DNA of 64,000 bases, from positions 1 to 64,000 of the forward strand of contig JBBATK010000011.1 of assembly GCA_040398805.1 (NCBI GenBank), in the 5' to 3' direction. Source of the DNA: JBBATK01 sp040398805. Its GTDB lineage: Bacteria > Bacteroidota > Ignavibacteria > Kapaibacteriales > NICIL-2. Shown piece by piece: positions 45,101 to 54,669 of the stretch. Positions within the stretch are counted from its first letter, which is position 1, and each line of letters begins with the position of its first letter. A program made the translations under genes and the position numbers. The notes beneath the pieces are model-generated. The model was given only the letters and a program-made list of their open reading frames with translations, searched no databases and was not told the origin of the DNA.

Positions 45101-45695
45101 GGGTCACCTTGGTGCCATAGAGTTGGGAACGGTCGTCCATGAAGTGCTGGCGGAGCTCCCGCGATGGTGGAGCGATGGAGGCACGCACGAGTCGGCACGC
45201 AGGGACAGCGTGATCCGGACGTTATGCGAGCGGAGGGGAATCGATTGCACGGACACGTTGATGAAGAAGGTGCGTGACCACTGCGGAACGGTTGCGGCAT
45301 ACCTGCGCACGCGATCGCTGGATGCCGGTGCGATCCACCATGCGGAGTACGCGCTCACGGTGCCCGTCGGTACGGATTTCTGTACGGGAAAGATCGATGC
45401 GGTGGTGCATACCGATGGCGGACCGATATCGACGGCCCGACATCTTGAGGTATGGGATTGGAAGACGAATAACCTCCAGGGCAAGAGTCCCGATCACCTC
45501 GCGAAACGGTACGAGGTGCAGATGCGATTGTATTGTTACCTCGTGATGCTGAGCTACCCGGAGATAGAGACCTGCGCGGCGCGTTTGCTATTCACCGAGA
45601 CGGGTGAGACCCGGACCCTTGAGTTGCGACGGGGGGATGTAGTCGACACGAGGGCGTGGCTGGAGGAGTCGATAGCGAGGATGAAGCGCTTGTAA
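42105..45695 (+). CDS. addA: AddA-type UvrD helicase-nuclease
   Basis: 1196 residues, superfamily 1A helicase joined to a PD-(D/E)XK nuclease. Walker A AAAGSGKT at 28-35, FTRKAAAEM, the DEFQDTNDVQ Walker B, GDVKQSIYGFR, and TIHASKGLEFPIV are all present. The C-terminal nuclease shows GKIDAVV (Asp1098) and WDWKT (Asp1118, Lys1120). AddA with AddB processes double-strand breaks to 3-prime tails for RecA. No addB is adjacent. The start is GTG 42105, since the nearby ATG at 42092 is out of frame. Confidence 0.9.
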   Translation: MTNTLLDKEFSREQAQSLILEHHVIVSAAAGSGKTRVLVERYVRMLLSGAMPQEIVAITFTRKAAAEMLTRIRKRVDELLASTDILSDTEREHLQAARLRLSSHRVSTIHSFCAAVLREFAIEAEIPPAFSDLDRSDAQRIMDSAIDDVVRAWWKDDLRTNTVQDLFFDMEPRSVLATLALLANDALKLERLRAVYMKNNEDILNVVSQVYARSMFREQEGMVGEIRQALSRVDVGALKEKARDFVHEVRVFCDAFQDCAQGTVDSGYAYTVIDVISRSFGDVPRKSATMSDELKAVIDSVRKLKKSAEKFGPRMKDADVRMMAHARTLVAMATEVVTKADERKREMQQLDFDDLQREALRVLSDPAICHEVRRSMKCIMIDEFQDTNDVQFDLLKKLVPDPKTAESAAGAPDITVFLVGDVKQSIYGFRDADVRVFEKAEEYVQRLNARKHGTAGLGRVRLTASYRMASGVADAVNAMCHPVFSASFGEFDVAYDPLVCARDLSTFPASTCELLLGTGAKATDVADGIPQELLVADAIRRMVDDDGTMVWDEDAKMLRRAVYSDIAVLSRTTKSLSTLEGALMQSDIPCLRHSGSGFYATQEVKDALSFLAFVLDTSDDAALVAVLRSPLFAVTEQTILKNKRIRDGHVLWDTLRNRYLAKDGERVESDLRSAVIILDAMVTLGPATRPSDLLRDVLLRSAWYARVDYMEHRAEQARRNMEKLITELISIEAAGFRHLVEVVEELQLRTTAENKEPEAAVMSGENVVNLMTIHASKGLEFPIVIIHDVGNKGRTIADEAIIHDELGVCYSLRVRLKDERVGLMRALAVDWLQRRQDAELKRILYVAMTRAKDHLLLSCNAASKDSKESFPRSGMGKLLHDVMSDRCVEGQPTLLPVMRNTREADGASTEERILVTIPTRRNIIESGDGAPAATSARKDAPAVRVDIGSIAHAPHGDVYSATQLMVFHADPAGYYLRYRLGYVTEEDGFDEIPVSDSAPGHLGAIELGTVVHEVLAELPRWWSDGGTHESARRDSVIRTLCERRGIDCTDTLMKKVRDHCGTVAAYLRTRSLDAGAIHHAEYALTVPVGTDFCTGKIDAVVHTDGGPISTARHLEVWDWKTNNLQGKSPDHLAKRYEVQMRLYCYLVMLSYPEIETCAARLLFTETGETRTLELRRGDVVDTRAWLEESIARMKRL

Positions 45696-45710
45696 GGAAT
45701 GCGAGGACGA

Positions 45711-48053
45711 TCAGAAGGCGTGTCCTAAACCGATCTGCGCTGTGATGGACTCGATGAAATTCCTCGAGGTGATCCATGCGTACTTTCTATCGAGCATGGT
45801 GGGATCGTAGACGTTGATGCCGAAATCCAGGCGTGCCGGACCCACCGGCGTGGCGAAGCGGATGCCCGTGCCTGCCGCCAAGGCCCAGTTCCGGGGATCG
45901 AGCACATGAGAGACGGAGGCCTTGCCGTAGGCTGCGGGGGTGAAGCGGTTGAACGCGTTACCGGCATCAAGGAAGAAGGTGAGCCCGAGACGACTGATCT
46001 TATCGGCAAGGAACTCTCCCAGGTCGGCATAGTAGGGAAACGTGTAGCGGAGTTCGGCACTCAACTCGACGATGGTCGCCCATCCCACGTAGTTGGCAAG
46101 ATCGCCCACGTTCGATGGAAGATTGGGGTCGTTACTCGTCGCATCACCCAGGTTGCGGCTGGCGAAGGAGCGGATGCTCGCGGCACCGCCCGCGAAGTAG
46201 TGTCGATCCGATGGGACGATCTTCTCATTACGGTTGAACCACAGGATATGGCCCACCCGGGCTTTGAATGCTTCAGTGGTCTGTGTGTTGAGAGTGCCGT
46301 ACCACGTGTAGGTTCCTTGCAGGCGCAGGAAGTCCGTCAGCAATCCGAGCGGTGTCCATTCGCTCACCACGTTGAGCGTGTAGCCTTGGGCGGGGAAGAA
46401 GATGTCGTTCCGCTTGTCCATGAAGTAGCTCATGGCAAGAACGAACGACGTTGCGCGGAAGCGGGTACCGTTCGACGTGTACGAATCCAGTTTCTGATAC
46501 GGATCCAAACGGTCGCGCAGGAACTGTCGCAGGTTCGTCGTGTCGATGGACGGATTGCGAAGGATGATCTGCTGATAGGCCGATTCATAGGAGCCTTCGA
46601 AGTTCTTCGGAAGCTGCGCTTCGCCGATGATGTCGAACTGCAGGCGTGCCGTGTTGTCGTTCATCATGACGAAAGGACTGATGCGGGAACTGAGGGTATG
46701 CACTTTCATGGGATCCACGATGGCGCGATACGAGTAGTTCGTCTGGAATGACCCGTCGATGCGTTTGCCGGCGATGCGGAGGAAGTCCGGCTGGGAGAAG
46801 AGGAAACCGGTTTCGTACTCCTGATCGACGTTCGGGTTGTTCGCCAGGTTCGTTGCAATGTAATCGATGTTCCTCAAGGTCCATCGGGCATACAGGTTCA
46901 GCACCTGGGCGTCATGCAGGAGATTGCGGTTCAGGTAGTTCACGTCCAGACCGACGTTGTTGAAGTTGTCGGGAAAGGTGTTGTTGAGGAAGGCGCTGGG
47001 ACGGAGTTCCCAATGCCGACGGTAACTGCAGAAGACCGAGGTGAGGATGGAATCGCCGACCGCCATGGTGTCGAGGGCCACACGGTCGAACGGACCAAGG
47101 GCCGCAATGGCCGACTCGCTCCGGCGCAGAGTGCTCAGGTTGTACCATTCGCCTTCCTTGAACTCCAGCTGGAACCGTTTGAGTTCGTGGACGACGAAGG
47201 GATAGCCGTGGGTGCTGTCGATGAACCTCACCGACCCGAATCGGTATCTCTTGAGCGGTTCCAGGAAGATCGTCACGCTGTCCTGCTTGCGGACCGTGTC
47301 GATGTGGATTTTCGGGACCCGGATGAGATCGACCTCACCGGATGACGTGGAATCCTTCGACACGGGATAGCGAGCGAACGCATAGCCGCTGTCGTGCAGG
47401 ACGCCGAGCATGCGCATGGCCAGCATGTTGATGCGCGGCTCGTTGAAACTGACAAGCTTGCTTTCCCCGATCAGGCGGACGATGTCGTCATGGACGCTGC
47501 GTGGCAATCCGTCGGTGCCGGTCACGACAATCGTATCGAGCGCGTACTGACGTCCCGAGCGGATACGGAACAGGAGAACGTTGTTCCTCTCGTCGGCACT
47601 GATCCGGAACTCGTATCGTACGTCGGCATCGTGATACCCGAGCTGGGTGTAGTAATCGCGAATGATGAGCGCATCGATGTTCGCCACCGTCTTGTCGAAG
47701 TATCGCAATTCGTTCTTCGAGGACTGCGTGTAGAACTCCGCGAGGGTGGTCTTCACACCTGCGGGAACCTGTCTGTATCGGAACGCCTCGTAGGTCAGGG
47801 TTCGAAGGATGCGACTGGTCAGGGAGAAGTCGCAGGAACGGGAATTGATGAGCGAACCGAGTTCGATATCCGAGGGAACATAGCCGCCAAGACTGTCCTG
47901 TTCGGTTATGAACATGATACTGTTGATCACGTATCTCCGGGCCACGCGCAGCCTGCCGCCGTCGCCCGCCGTTCCGGGATCGTCCTGCGCATGAACCAGC
48001 GCGGCGCACAGAACGGTAACGGCGATTGCGAAGCATCGCATCGTTCGTTCCAT
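45711..48053 (-). CDS. Omp85-superfamily (BamA/TamA-like) outer-membrane protein
   Basis: 780 residues. A signal peptide (hydrophobic residues ~6-20, ending VHAQ) leads to a periplasmic part with POTRA-like strands, for example RYRFGSVRF and DTIVVTGTDGLP, and a C-terminal 16-strand-type barrel ending in GLGHAF with terminal Phe, the outer-membrane insertion signal. The end region carries PVGPARLDFGINV, typical of surface-antigen D15 domains. It may assemble or export surface proteins. ATG 48053 is preferred because a TATTTTG element at 48082-48088 would start transcription near the alternative ATG 48077. It converges on addA. Confidence 0.87.
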   Translation of the reverse strand: MERTMRCFAIAVTVLCAALVHAQDDPGTAGDGGRLRVARRYVINSIMFITEQDSLGGYVPSDIELGSLINSRSCDFSLTSRILRTLTYEAFRYRQVPAGVKTTLAEFYTQSSKNELRYFDKTVANIDALIIRDYYTQLGYHDADVRYEFRISADERNNVLLFRIRSGRQYALDTIVVTGTDGLPRSVHDDIVRLIGESKLVSFNEPRINMLAMRMLGVLHDSGYAFARYPVSKDSTSSGEVDLIRVPKIHIDTVRKQDSVTIFLEPLKRYRFGSVRFIDSTHGYPFVVHELKRFQLEFKEGEWYNLSTLRRSESAIAALGPFDRVALDTMAVGDSILTSVFCSYRRHWELRPSAFLNNTFPDNFNNVGLDVNYLNRNLLHDAQVLNLYARWTLRNIDYIATNLANNPNVDQEYETGFLFSQPDFLRIAGKRIDGSFQTNYSYRAIVDPMKVHTLSSRISPFVMMNDNTARLQFDIIGEAQLPKNFEGSYESAYQQIILRNPSIDTTNLRQFLRDRLDPYQKLDSYTSNGTRFRATSFVLAMSYFMDKRNDIFFPAQGYTLNVVSEWTPLGLLTDFLRLQGTYTWYGTLNTQTTEAFKARVGHILWFNRNEKIVPSDRHYFAGGAASIRSFASRNLGDATSNDPNLPSNVGDLANYVGWATIVELSAELRYTFPYYADLGEFLADKISRLGLTFFLDAGNAFNRFTPAAYGKASVSHVLDPRNWALAAGTGIRFATPVGPARLDFGINVYDPTMLDRKYAWITSRNFIESITAQIGLGHAF

Positions 48054-48138
48054 CCCATGTCGGCTCGGTTGACTCATGGCGCAAAATACACCCGAAAGAA
48101 ACGAGATGCGGGAGAGGCGGGAGCCACGCACCCGGTGC

Positions 48139-49338
48139 CTACTTGATGAAGGGAATTCGACCCCAGCCCAGAACCGCATAGGTGAGAAGCAACAGGAAGG
48201 CGCGCCGCAGCTTTGCGTAGACATCCGGTCGGGTCGTTTTCAGTACCTCCTGATACCACACGATACCGAGGGTCGTGACGATGACGCCCACCGCAAGGAC
48301 TGCCGAGAGGCCGAGGGAAAGGGCCTTGGGATACCAATGACCGATGCTTGTGATCCACGGCGGACCGAAGAGGACAAGCAGGTGGACGACGTAGATGGTG
48401 AGCGATTGACGTCCCCACATCTCCACCAAACCTCTCGTGCGCTCGCCCCGTATCTCCCATCCCGCGAACAGCGCGATCACAAGCAACACGCCGGCTTCGC
48501 GAAGCAGGACGACGGACGGGAAGGATTGCAAGAGATTCAACTCCGCATAGAAGGGAATCGTCCTCGGCTCTGCCACAAGGCATAGCAGTCCTGCCGCACC
48601 CACGACAAGAGCGCTTTTCCATGCCATGGATCGCAAGGCCACTCGGCGCTCGCTTCGCGGGTACTCGCGGAGCAGCGCGCCGATACCCGCACCGAACAGC
48701 ATGTATGCAGCATAGGGGAACACGGGGAAATACGACCCGTGTTCGTAACTGAGAAAAGCGCCGAGGAATTCCGGAACCGTCGAGAACCAGTGCACGTGGT
48801 TGATCCACGGCGTGGCGAAAAGCACTGCGGCACTCAGCGCGAAGAAGACGTGCATCGCCCGGCGGTTCTCCCGCACGACGAGAGCGATGACGGTGACGAG
48901 GGAGAGCGCTACGGCATTGAGTTGCAGGATGTTGGCTTGGAAGAAGAGGCGCCAGCCTTCGGGAGCGACATCGGGCAGGTCCAAGACGTTGGATGCGGGG
49001 AACACAAGAAGGTATCCGATGAGCATGAGGATGCCCGCCCACCGAACGCGCTTCCATGCTTGGTCCCGGTCCATGGTGCCCGTTGTTGTCCGCCGCAAGG
49101 TGAGCGCGAAGAGTATTCCTGATACGGTCAGGAAGATGGGAGCGGTTGCGCCACGGATATGGAACCAGATGATCCACGGGAACACGGTGATGTCCAATTG
49201 GTCCGTCCGCGCGAGGGCATCAAGGGTATGCCCTTGCATCATCATCACCATGGCGAACACCTTGACGGCGTCGAGCACGGTAAGGCGCGCAGACACGTGA
49301 GGGGTGGAATCGACAGGATGTGTTGTGGTGGATGGCAC
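48139..49338 (-). CDS. DUF1624/HGSNAT-like membrane acyltransferase
   Basis: About 399 residues with ten or so membrane helices. The first helix (LTVLDAVKVFAMVMMMQGHTLD) has the conserved membrane His of the DUF1624/heparan-alpha-glucosaminide N-acetyltransferase group, and WIIWFHIRGATAPIFLTVSGI is another family signature. These proteins move acyl groups across the inner membrane onto surface glycans. Starts are uncertain: TTG 49371 or GTG 49338. The GTG is preferred since a TATTTTG element (49379-49385) would initiate at about 49372. It lies upstream of the Omp85 gene and may be cotranscribed. Confidence 0.78.
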   Translation of the reverse strand: MPSTTTHPVDSTPHVSARLTVLDAVKVFAMVMMMQGHTLDALARTDQLDITVFPWIIWFHIRGATAPIFLTVSGILFALTLRRTTTGTMDRDQAWKRVRWAGILMLIGYLLVFPASNVLDLPDVAPEGWRLFFQANILQLNAVALSLVTVIALVVRENRRAMHVFFALSAAVLFATPWINHVHWFSTVPEFLGAFLSYEHGSYFPVFPYAAYMLFGAGIGALLREYPRSERRVALRSMAWKSALVVGAAGLLCLVAEPRTIPFYAELNLLQSFPSVVLLREAGVLLVIALFAGWEIRGERTRGLVEMWGRQSLTIYVVHLLVLFGPPWITSIGHWYPKALSLGLSAVLAVGVIVTTLGIVWYQEVLKTTRPDVYAKLRRAFLLLLTYAVLGWGRIPFIK

Positions 49339-49435
49339 GAGAAGGCGTCCGGTGGTCGTCGTACAGCTCAATCGGCTGCAAAATACGGCAGTGCCGGTTG
49401 CCCTGCCATCAGGAAGCGTGCCCGAACGGGGCGTG

Positions 49436-51607
49436 TCATTGTCCGAGGAGCGACGGACGATGTTCCGGTAATGCGGCCATGCCCGGTCCGGTGCTCATGC
49501 TCGTGATGATATCGAGATCGGTATCCGTAGGAAGTTCCGTGTAGCTGATGACGTTCACGATGGGATACGCGGCGTGGATCATGCGGTACACGTACGGACG
49601 TATCGGTGCGGTACAGACGATCACGGGCGAGTAACCGGCCAGGGTGATCTCGTCGATAGCCGCCGCGAGACTCTCCTGGATTCCTCGGACGAGCTCAGGG
49701 GACAGTCCGAGCGTTGCGCTCGACGTGGCTTGAGGATTGTTCTGCAGTTGTGTCGTGAGGAGGTTCTCCAACGATTGGTCCACACTGATCGCATGGACGA
49801 CGCCGTTGGTGTCCTGATACAACCGCTTGATGGTCTCCGAAAGATTATGGCGTACGTACTCGGTCAGGACGTCGATGTTCTTCGTGACTTTGCTGTACTC
49901 GAGAAGTGCTTCCGATATCACCGGCAGGTCGCGGATGGGAATTCCCTCGCGGAGCAGGTTCTGCAGGACTTTCTGCAGGGTGCCTGTGGGAAGGGTGTCC
50001 ACGGTGATTTCGTCGACGAGCGCCGAGTATTCCTTTTTCATGTTCTCCAGCAGCTGCTTCACGTCCTGACGTGTCAGCAAGCGGTCTGCGTGGCGTTTCA
50101 ACAATTCCGTGAGGTGTGTGGCCAGGACCGTGGGCGGTTCCACGACCGTGAACCCCATGATTTCGGCGTTCTCACGGTCGGCTTGTGATATCCACGTGGC
50201 GGGCAGACCGAACACGGGTTCTGTGACGTTGATGCCGCGCACTTCGCCATCGGCGCCGCCGGGGTTCATGGCCAGCAACATGCCGGGATACAGCCGGTTC
50301 TTGGCGATGACGTTGCCGCGGAGCTTCACCACGTATTCTTCCGCATCCAGGTTCAGGTTGTCGCGGACGCGGACGGGCGGTAGGACAAGACCCAGTTCGC
50401 CGGCCAGCTGTTTGCGGATGTTCGTGATGCGCTTGAACACGTCGCCGCCTTGACTTTCATCGACAAGCTGGATGAGCCCGTATCCGAGTTCCACTTCCAC
50501 GGGATCGATCTTCAAAAGGTCTTCCACGGGCGCGTCGTCTTTCTGCGCCGCTTGGTCCGCCTGCGCCGAACGTTCCACCTGGTCCGCATCCGCCTTCTCT
50601 TTCTTGTCGGCTTCGAGTCTGAAATACGCGATGCTTCCGCACGAAACGGCAAGAAGAGCGAACGGAAGGAAGGGGAAACCGGGGAGGATGCTCATGATGG
50701 CCATGACGCCCGCTACGATCATGAGCGGACGTGCTTTGGAACCGAATTGCGTCGTCAGTTCCGTCTCGAGTTTATCGCCGCTGCTGGTCCGCGTGATGAG
50801 CAAGCCCGCTGCGACGGAGATGAGGAGTGCGGGGATCTGGGACACCAGACCGTCACCGACGGTGAGGACGGTGTAGGTCTTGATCGCCGTCGTCACGTCC
50901 ATTCCGCGTTGTAACACACCGATGGCGAAACCGCCGATGATGTTCACCGCCGTGATGATCAGGGCGGCGACGGCATCACCACGGACGAACTTCGCGGCAC
51001 CGTCCATGGCGCCGTGGAATTCCGCTTCGTGCTGGAGTTTTTCCCGACGACGTCTGGCTTCCTTCTCGTCGATGAAACCCGAATTGAGATCGGCATCGAT
51101 ACTCATCTGCTTACCGGGCAACGCGTCCAGGGTGAATCGCGCAGCCACTTCGGCGATACGCGTGGAACCCTTGATGATGACGACGAAGTTGATGACGAGA
51201 AGGATGATGAAGACGATGAGTCCGACGATGAAGTTCCCGCCGATGACGAAGGTACCGAAGGCATGGATAAGATTGCCCGCGACGCCTTCTCCCAGGATGA
51301 GTCGGGTGGTGGCGATGTTCAATCCCAAGCGGAACAGCGTGGTAAGCAGAAGCACCGTCGGAAACGAACTCAGCTCGAGAGCCGACTTCAGATAGACGGA
51401 TACCATGAGGACGAGGACGGAGATGGAGAGACTGAGTCCGAGGAACAGGTCGAGAAGAAACGGATTCAACGGCAGGACGAGCAGTCCCAGCACCGCAAGG
51501 ATTCCCACCGCCAGCAACACGTCCTTGTGATTGCCGACCGCGGCGAATACTCTCGCGACCCCGGAATCTTCCTGTTCACCCGCCTGTATGCTCGGTTTTT
51601 CAGCCAT
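49436..51607 (-). CDS. flhA: Flagellar export gate protein FlhA
   Basis: 723 residues. The N-terminal half has about eight membrane helices with the FHIPEP-family signature KFVRGDAVAALIITAVNIIGG. The C-terminal cytoplasmic domain (~residue 345 on) has VVEPPTVLATHLTELLKRHADRLLTRQDV and DLPVISEALLEY. FlhA selects substrates and couples the proton-motive force in the flagellar type III apparatus; an injectisome SctV role is less likely from these motifs. No other flagellar gene lies in the window. ATG 51607 is preceded by AAGAGA; the frame extends 25 residues upstream without similarity. Confidence 0.93.
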   Translation of the reverse strand: MAEKPSIQAGEQEDSGVARVFAAVGNHKDVLLAVGILAVLGLLVLPLNPFLLDLFLGLSLSISVLVLMVSVYLKSALELSSFPTVLLLTTLFRLGLNIATTRLILGEGVAGNLIHAFGTFVIGGNFIVGLIVFIILLVINFVVIIKGSTRIAEVAARFTLDALPGKQMSIDADLNSGFIDEKEARRRREKLQHEAEFHGAMDGAAKFVRGDAVAALIITAVNIIGGFAIGVLQRGMDVTTAIKTYTVLTVGDGLVSQIPALLISVAAGLLITRTSSGDKLETELTTQFGSKARPLMIVAGVMAIMSILPGFPFLPFALLAVSCGSIAYFRLEADKKEKADADQVERSAQADQAAQKDDAPVEDLLKIDPVEVELGYGLIQLVDESQGGDVFKRITNIRKQLAGELGLVLPPVRVRDNLNLDAEEYVVKLRGNVIAKNRLYPGMLLAMNPGGADGEVRGINVTEPVFGLPATWISQADRENAEIMGFTVVEPPTVLATHLTELLKRHADRLLTRQDVKQLLENMKKEYSALVDEITVDTLPTGTLQKVLQNLLREGIPIRDLPVISEALLEYSKVTKNIDVLTEYVRHNLSETIKRLYQDTNGVVHAISVDQSLENLLTTQLQNNPQATSSATLGLSPELVRGIQESLAAAIDEITLAGYSPVIVCTAPIRPYVYRMIHAAYPIVNVISYTELPTDTDLDIITSMSTGPGMAALPEHRPSLLGQ

Positions 51608-51706
51608 TATCTCTTGGAATACAAAGTCTGTCCAAGGATGACAGCAAGACCTGTGCCAAAGATGCAGGTGCGACGATGGCATTCATGACCGCCATTTCGG
51701 CCTGCG

Positions 51707-54382
51707 TCAGATCCAGTCGTTGAAGCGACGGATGTAGGCCCGTTTCACCCCCTGTGCCATGATGCCATAGAGCACAAGAATGCCGAGAAGGAAGGGGAAG
51801 AAGACGAGTGGAACGGGGGTCAGGCGTAGGGCCGGGGCGAAGTCCGAAAAGGGAAGCGCCACGGCGATGAGGGCGATGACAAGGCCGAGGATGACCACGG
51901 GAGCCGACGCGCGGCTCTCGATGATGGGGATCTTCGTGGTGCGGATCAGGTGGATGATGAGAATCTGCGACAGCATGCTTTCGATGAACCAACCGGACTG
52001 GAAGAGCGACTGTCCGGCCGGACTCGAGGCACCGAGGACGAACCAGAGGAAGGCGAAGGTGGCGTAATCGAAGACGGAGCTCACGGGACCCATCCATATC
52101 ATGAAGCGCGTCACCGAACGAGGATTCCATTCGCGCGGTTTCTTCATGTACTCGTCATCCATGGAATCCCATGGAATACTCGTCTGCGAGATGTCATAGA
52201 GAAGGTTCTGGACGAGGATGTGAAGCGGGAGCATGGGAAGAAACGGCAGAAGGGCTCCGGCTCCCAGCATGCTGAGCACATTGCCGAAGTTGCTGCTTGC
52301 CGCCATTTTCATGTACTTCATGATGTTGCCGAAGGTACGGCGTCCCTCCCGCACTCCGTCCACGAGCACCCGAAGGTCCTTCTCCATCATGATCATGTCC
52401 GCACTCTCCTTTGCCGTGTTGACCGCCGTATCCACGGAGATGCCCACATCCGCCGCTTTCAACGACGGTGCGTCGTTGATCCCGTCTCCAAGGAATCCCA
52501 CGGTGATTCCGCGGGATTGCACTGCCTGAACGATGCGTCGTTTCTGAAGCGGAGAGAGTTTCACGAATACCGCCGTGTCCGCGGTTCGATCCGCCAGCTC
52601 GGCGTCGCTCATGGAGTCGATGTCGTGACCGTGGACGACGGAGGAGAAGGGTATGCCTACGTCGGTGCAGATCTTCCGTGTCACCGTTTCGCTATCGCCC
52701 GTGAGGACTTTTACTTCCACACCAAGGTCCTGCAAGGTGCGCAGCGACTCGCCTGCGGTGGGCTTTGCGGGATCCAGGAAGCCGATGCAACCGACGAGGA
52801 CAAGGTCCCGCTCGTCCTCATGGGTGTAGATGTCGCCGTGGTCGTGAAGCTCTTTCACGGAGATGAGCAAGACGCGCATGCCGTCCTCTTGCAGCGTGGT
52901 GTTCAAGGAGCGCAAGCGAGCGCGCGCATCGTCGTCCAACGGCACCACGCTATCGGTAGCCAGTTGCAATCGATGATCCGTACCGGGGTCGACCATGGCC
53001 GTACTCACGGCGAGCATCTCATCCACCGCGCCTTTGCAGACGAGCAGGTGCTTTCCGTTCTTGTCCCGGACGATCACCGACATGCGCCGTCGCTCGAAGT
53101 CGAACGGTATCTCGTCCAACTTGGCGAAGCGGTCGTCGACGTTGTGTGCTTCGCGCACTTCTTCATGTTCCAGTATCGCCGCGTCGAGAAGGTTGCGCAT
53201 GCCGGTCTGGAAATAGCTATTCAGGTACGCCCAGTGAAGCACCTCGTCGTCCTCTTCGCCATACACGTTCAAGTGACGTTTCAGGACGATGGCGTCCAGG
53301 GTGAGCGTTCCGGTCTTATCCGTGCACAACACCTGCATGCTGCCCAGACTTTGAATGGACTTCAGTTTCTTGACGACGACCTTCTGCTTCATCATCCTCA
53401 TCGCTCCTCGGGCAAGATTCGTCGTCACGATCATCGGCAGCATTTCCGGCGTGATGCCCACGGCGACGCTCAGGGAGAAGAGCAAGGCCTCCACCCACGA
53501 TCCCTTGGTGAGTCCGTTGATAAGGAACACGAGCGGCACCATGATGGCCATGAACCGCAGAAGCACGTAACTCACACCGGAGATGCCGCGGTCGAACGAG
53601 GTTTCCTGATCGGATCCGCGGAGCGCCGAGGCGATGTCGGCGAAGAGGGAAGCCGCACCTGTGCGGAGGACGACGATGGTGGCGGTTCCGCTGGCGACGC
53701 TGGTTCCCATGAAACAGAGGTTCTCGCAATCGGGTACGGACTCCGCCTGTGACCGCGCGATGGCGTGTTTCTCTGCGGGCATGGATTCACCGGTGAGCAA
53801 CGACTGACTGAGATAAAGGTCCCTCGACTCCAGTACCCGCGCATCGGCAGGAATGATATCGCCCGCGGCAAGCCGGACGACGTCGCCCGGGACAACATGC
53901 GAGACAGGTACAGCGAGTTCCTTCCCGGTATCCCGTAGTACCCTGCAGGTGGTGTGGATCATCGCACGCAAGGAAGCGGCGGCTTTGTTCGATCGTGATT
54001 CCTGAAGGAAGCGTATGCCGGAACTGAGAAGGATCATGCTGACGATCATCACCAGGGTCCGGAGATCTCGTGACTCGGCAGGAACGAAAAGGAAATCGCT
54101 GACAAGCGAGACGAGGGCGATAAGAAGAAGGACGCCGTTGAACGGGACGAGGAACGAGGCGAGAAGGCGGCGCAACCACGACGCGGCGTCGGACGACTCG
54201 ATTTCGTTGGAGCCGTCGGTGGCAAGGCGTCGTGCCGCTTCGTCCGAGGTCAGTCCCACGGCATTGCTCTGGACGGCTTTCAGCACATCGTCCGCCGCCA
54301 TGGCGGACATGGTCCGGTAGTACCGCTCCTGCTCGGCTCGTTCACCCGGGGATCCCGAGGTGATGGGAGGTACATGTTCCAT
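51707..54382 (-). CDS. mgtA: MgtA/MgtB-type magnesium-importing P-type ATPase
   Basis: 891 residues, P-type ATPase class IIIB. The phosphorylated Asp355 lies in DKTGTLT, the actuator domain has LLTGESMPAEKHA, the P-domain has TGDSETVTRKIC and GDGINDAPSLKAADVGISVD, and the C-terminus holds the last membrane helices, including YDISQTSIPWDSMDDEY, a segment distinctive for magnesium transporters. Predicted to import Mg2+ across the inner membrane under limitation. It lies 99 bases upstream of flhA in the same direction. No MgtL-like leader was recognised. Confidence 0.93.
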   Translation of the reverse strand: MEHVPPITSGSPGERAEQERYYRTMSAMAADDVLKAVQSNAVGLTSDEAARRLATDGSNEIESSDAASWLRRLLASFLVPFNGVLLLIALVSLVSDFLFVPAESRDLRTLVMIVSMILLSSGIRFLQESRSNKAAASLRAMIHTTCRVLRDTGKELAVPVSHVVPGDVVRLAAGDIIPADARVLESRDLYLSQSLLTGESMPAEKHAIARSQAESVPDCENLCFMGTSVASGTATIVVLRTGAASLFADIASALRGSDQETSFDRGISGVSYVLLRFMAIMVPLVFLINGLTKGSWVEALLFSLSVAVGITPEMLPMIVTTNLARGAMRMMKQKVVVKKLKSIQSLGSMQVLCTDKTGTLTLDAIVLKRHLNVYGEEDDEVLHWAYLNSYFQTGMRNLLDAAILEHEEVREAHNVDDRFAKLDEIPFDFERRRMSVIVRDKNGKHLLVCKGAVDEMLAVSTAMVDPGTDHRLQLATDSVVPLDDDARARLRSLNTTLQEDGMRVLLISVKELHDHGDIYTHEDERDLVLVGCIGFLDPAKPTAGESLRTLQDLGVEVKVLTGDSETVTRKICTDVGIPFSSVVHGHDIDSMSDAELADRTADTAVFVKLSPLQKRRIVQAVQSRGITVGFLGDGINDAPSLKAADVGISVDTAVNTAKESADMIMMEKDLRVLVDGVREGRRTFGNIMKYMKMAASSNFGNVLSMLGAGALLPFLPMLPLHILVQNLLYDISQTSIPWDSMDDEYMKKPREWNPRSVTRFMIWMGPVSSVFDYATFAFLWFVLGASSPAGQSLFQSGWFIESMLSQILIIHLIRTTKIPIIESRASAPVVILGLVIALIAVALPFSDFAPALRLTPVPLVFFPFLLGILVLYGIMAQGVKRAYIRRFNDWI

Positions 54383-54450
54383 ATCTGCACGAAGGTCATG
54401 TGATGCGCAAAGCGGCCGATTGCGGTTGGTTCACCGTGAATGCCGCAGGG

Positions 54451-54458
54451 CAAACATA
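54451..54458 (-). promoter_or_regulatory. -7 promoter element for mgtA
   Basis: The minus strand reads TATGTTTG, an exact TAnnTTTG match and identical to the octamers of rplM and rplU. Predicted start near 54444, leader ~62 nt. Confidence 0.55.
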
Positions 54459-54669
54459 CCCAATGCCGTTACCAACGGGGAGGTGATGCGTATGCGTCCT
54501 GAGGCATGGTTTTTTGATTATTTTGTCGCTCGTCCGGCAGTGCTCCGCAGGGGAATGACGACAGGGAACAGAGAGCGCGTGCGAGAGAAACGGAACGTGC
54601 AGGGCGGGGGACACGGCCGAGGACATGACGGGGAAATACATGCATTATCATTTCAACGAGGAGGATTGT

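Noticed and set aside
51950..53752. 600-codon frame antisense to mgtA
   Set aside because: The minus strand carries complete P-type ATPase motifs. The antisense peptide is His/Asp/Arg-rich and unlike any family.
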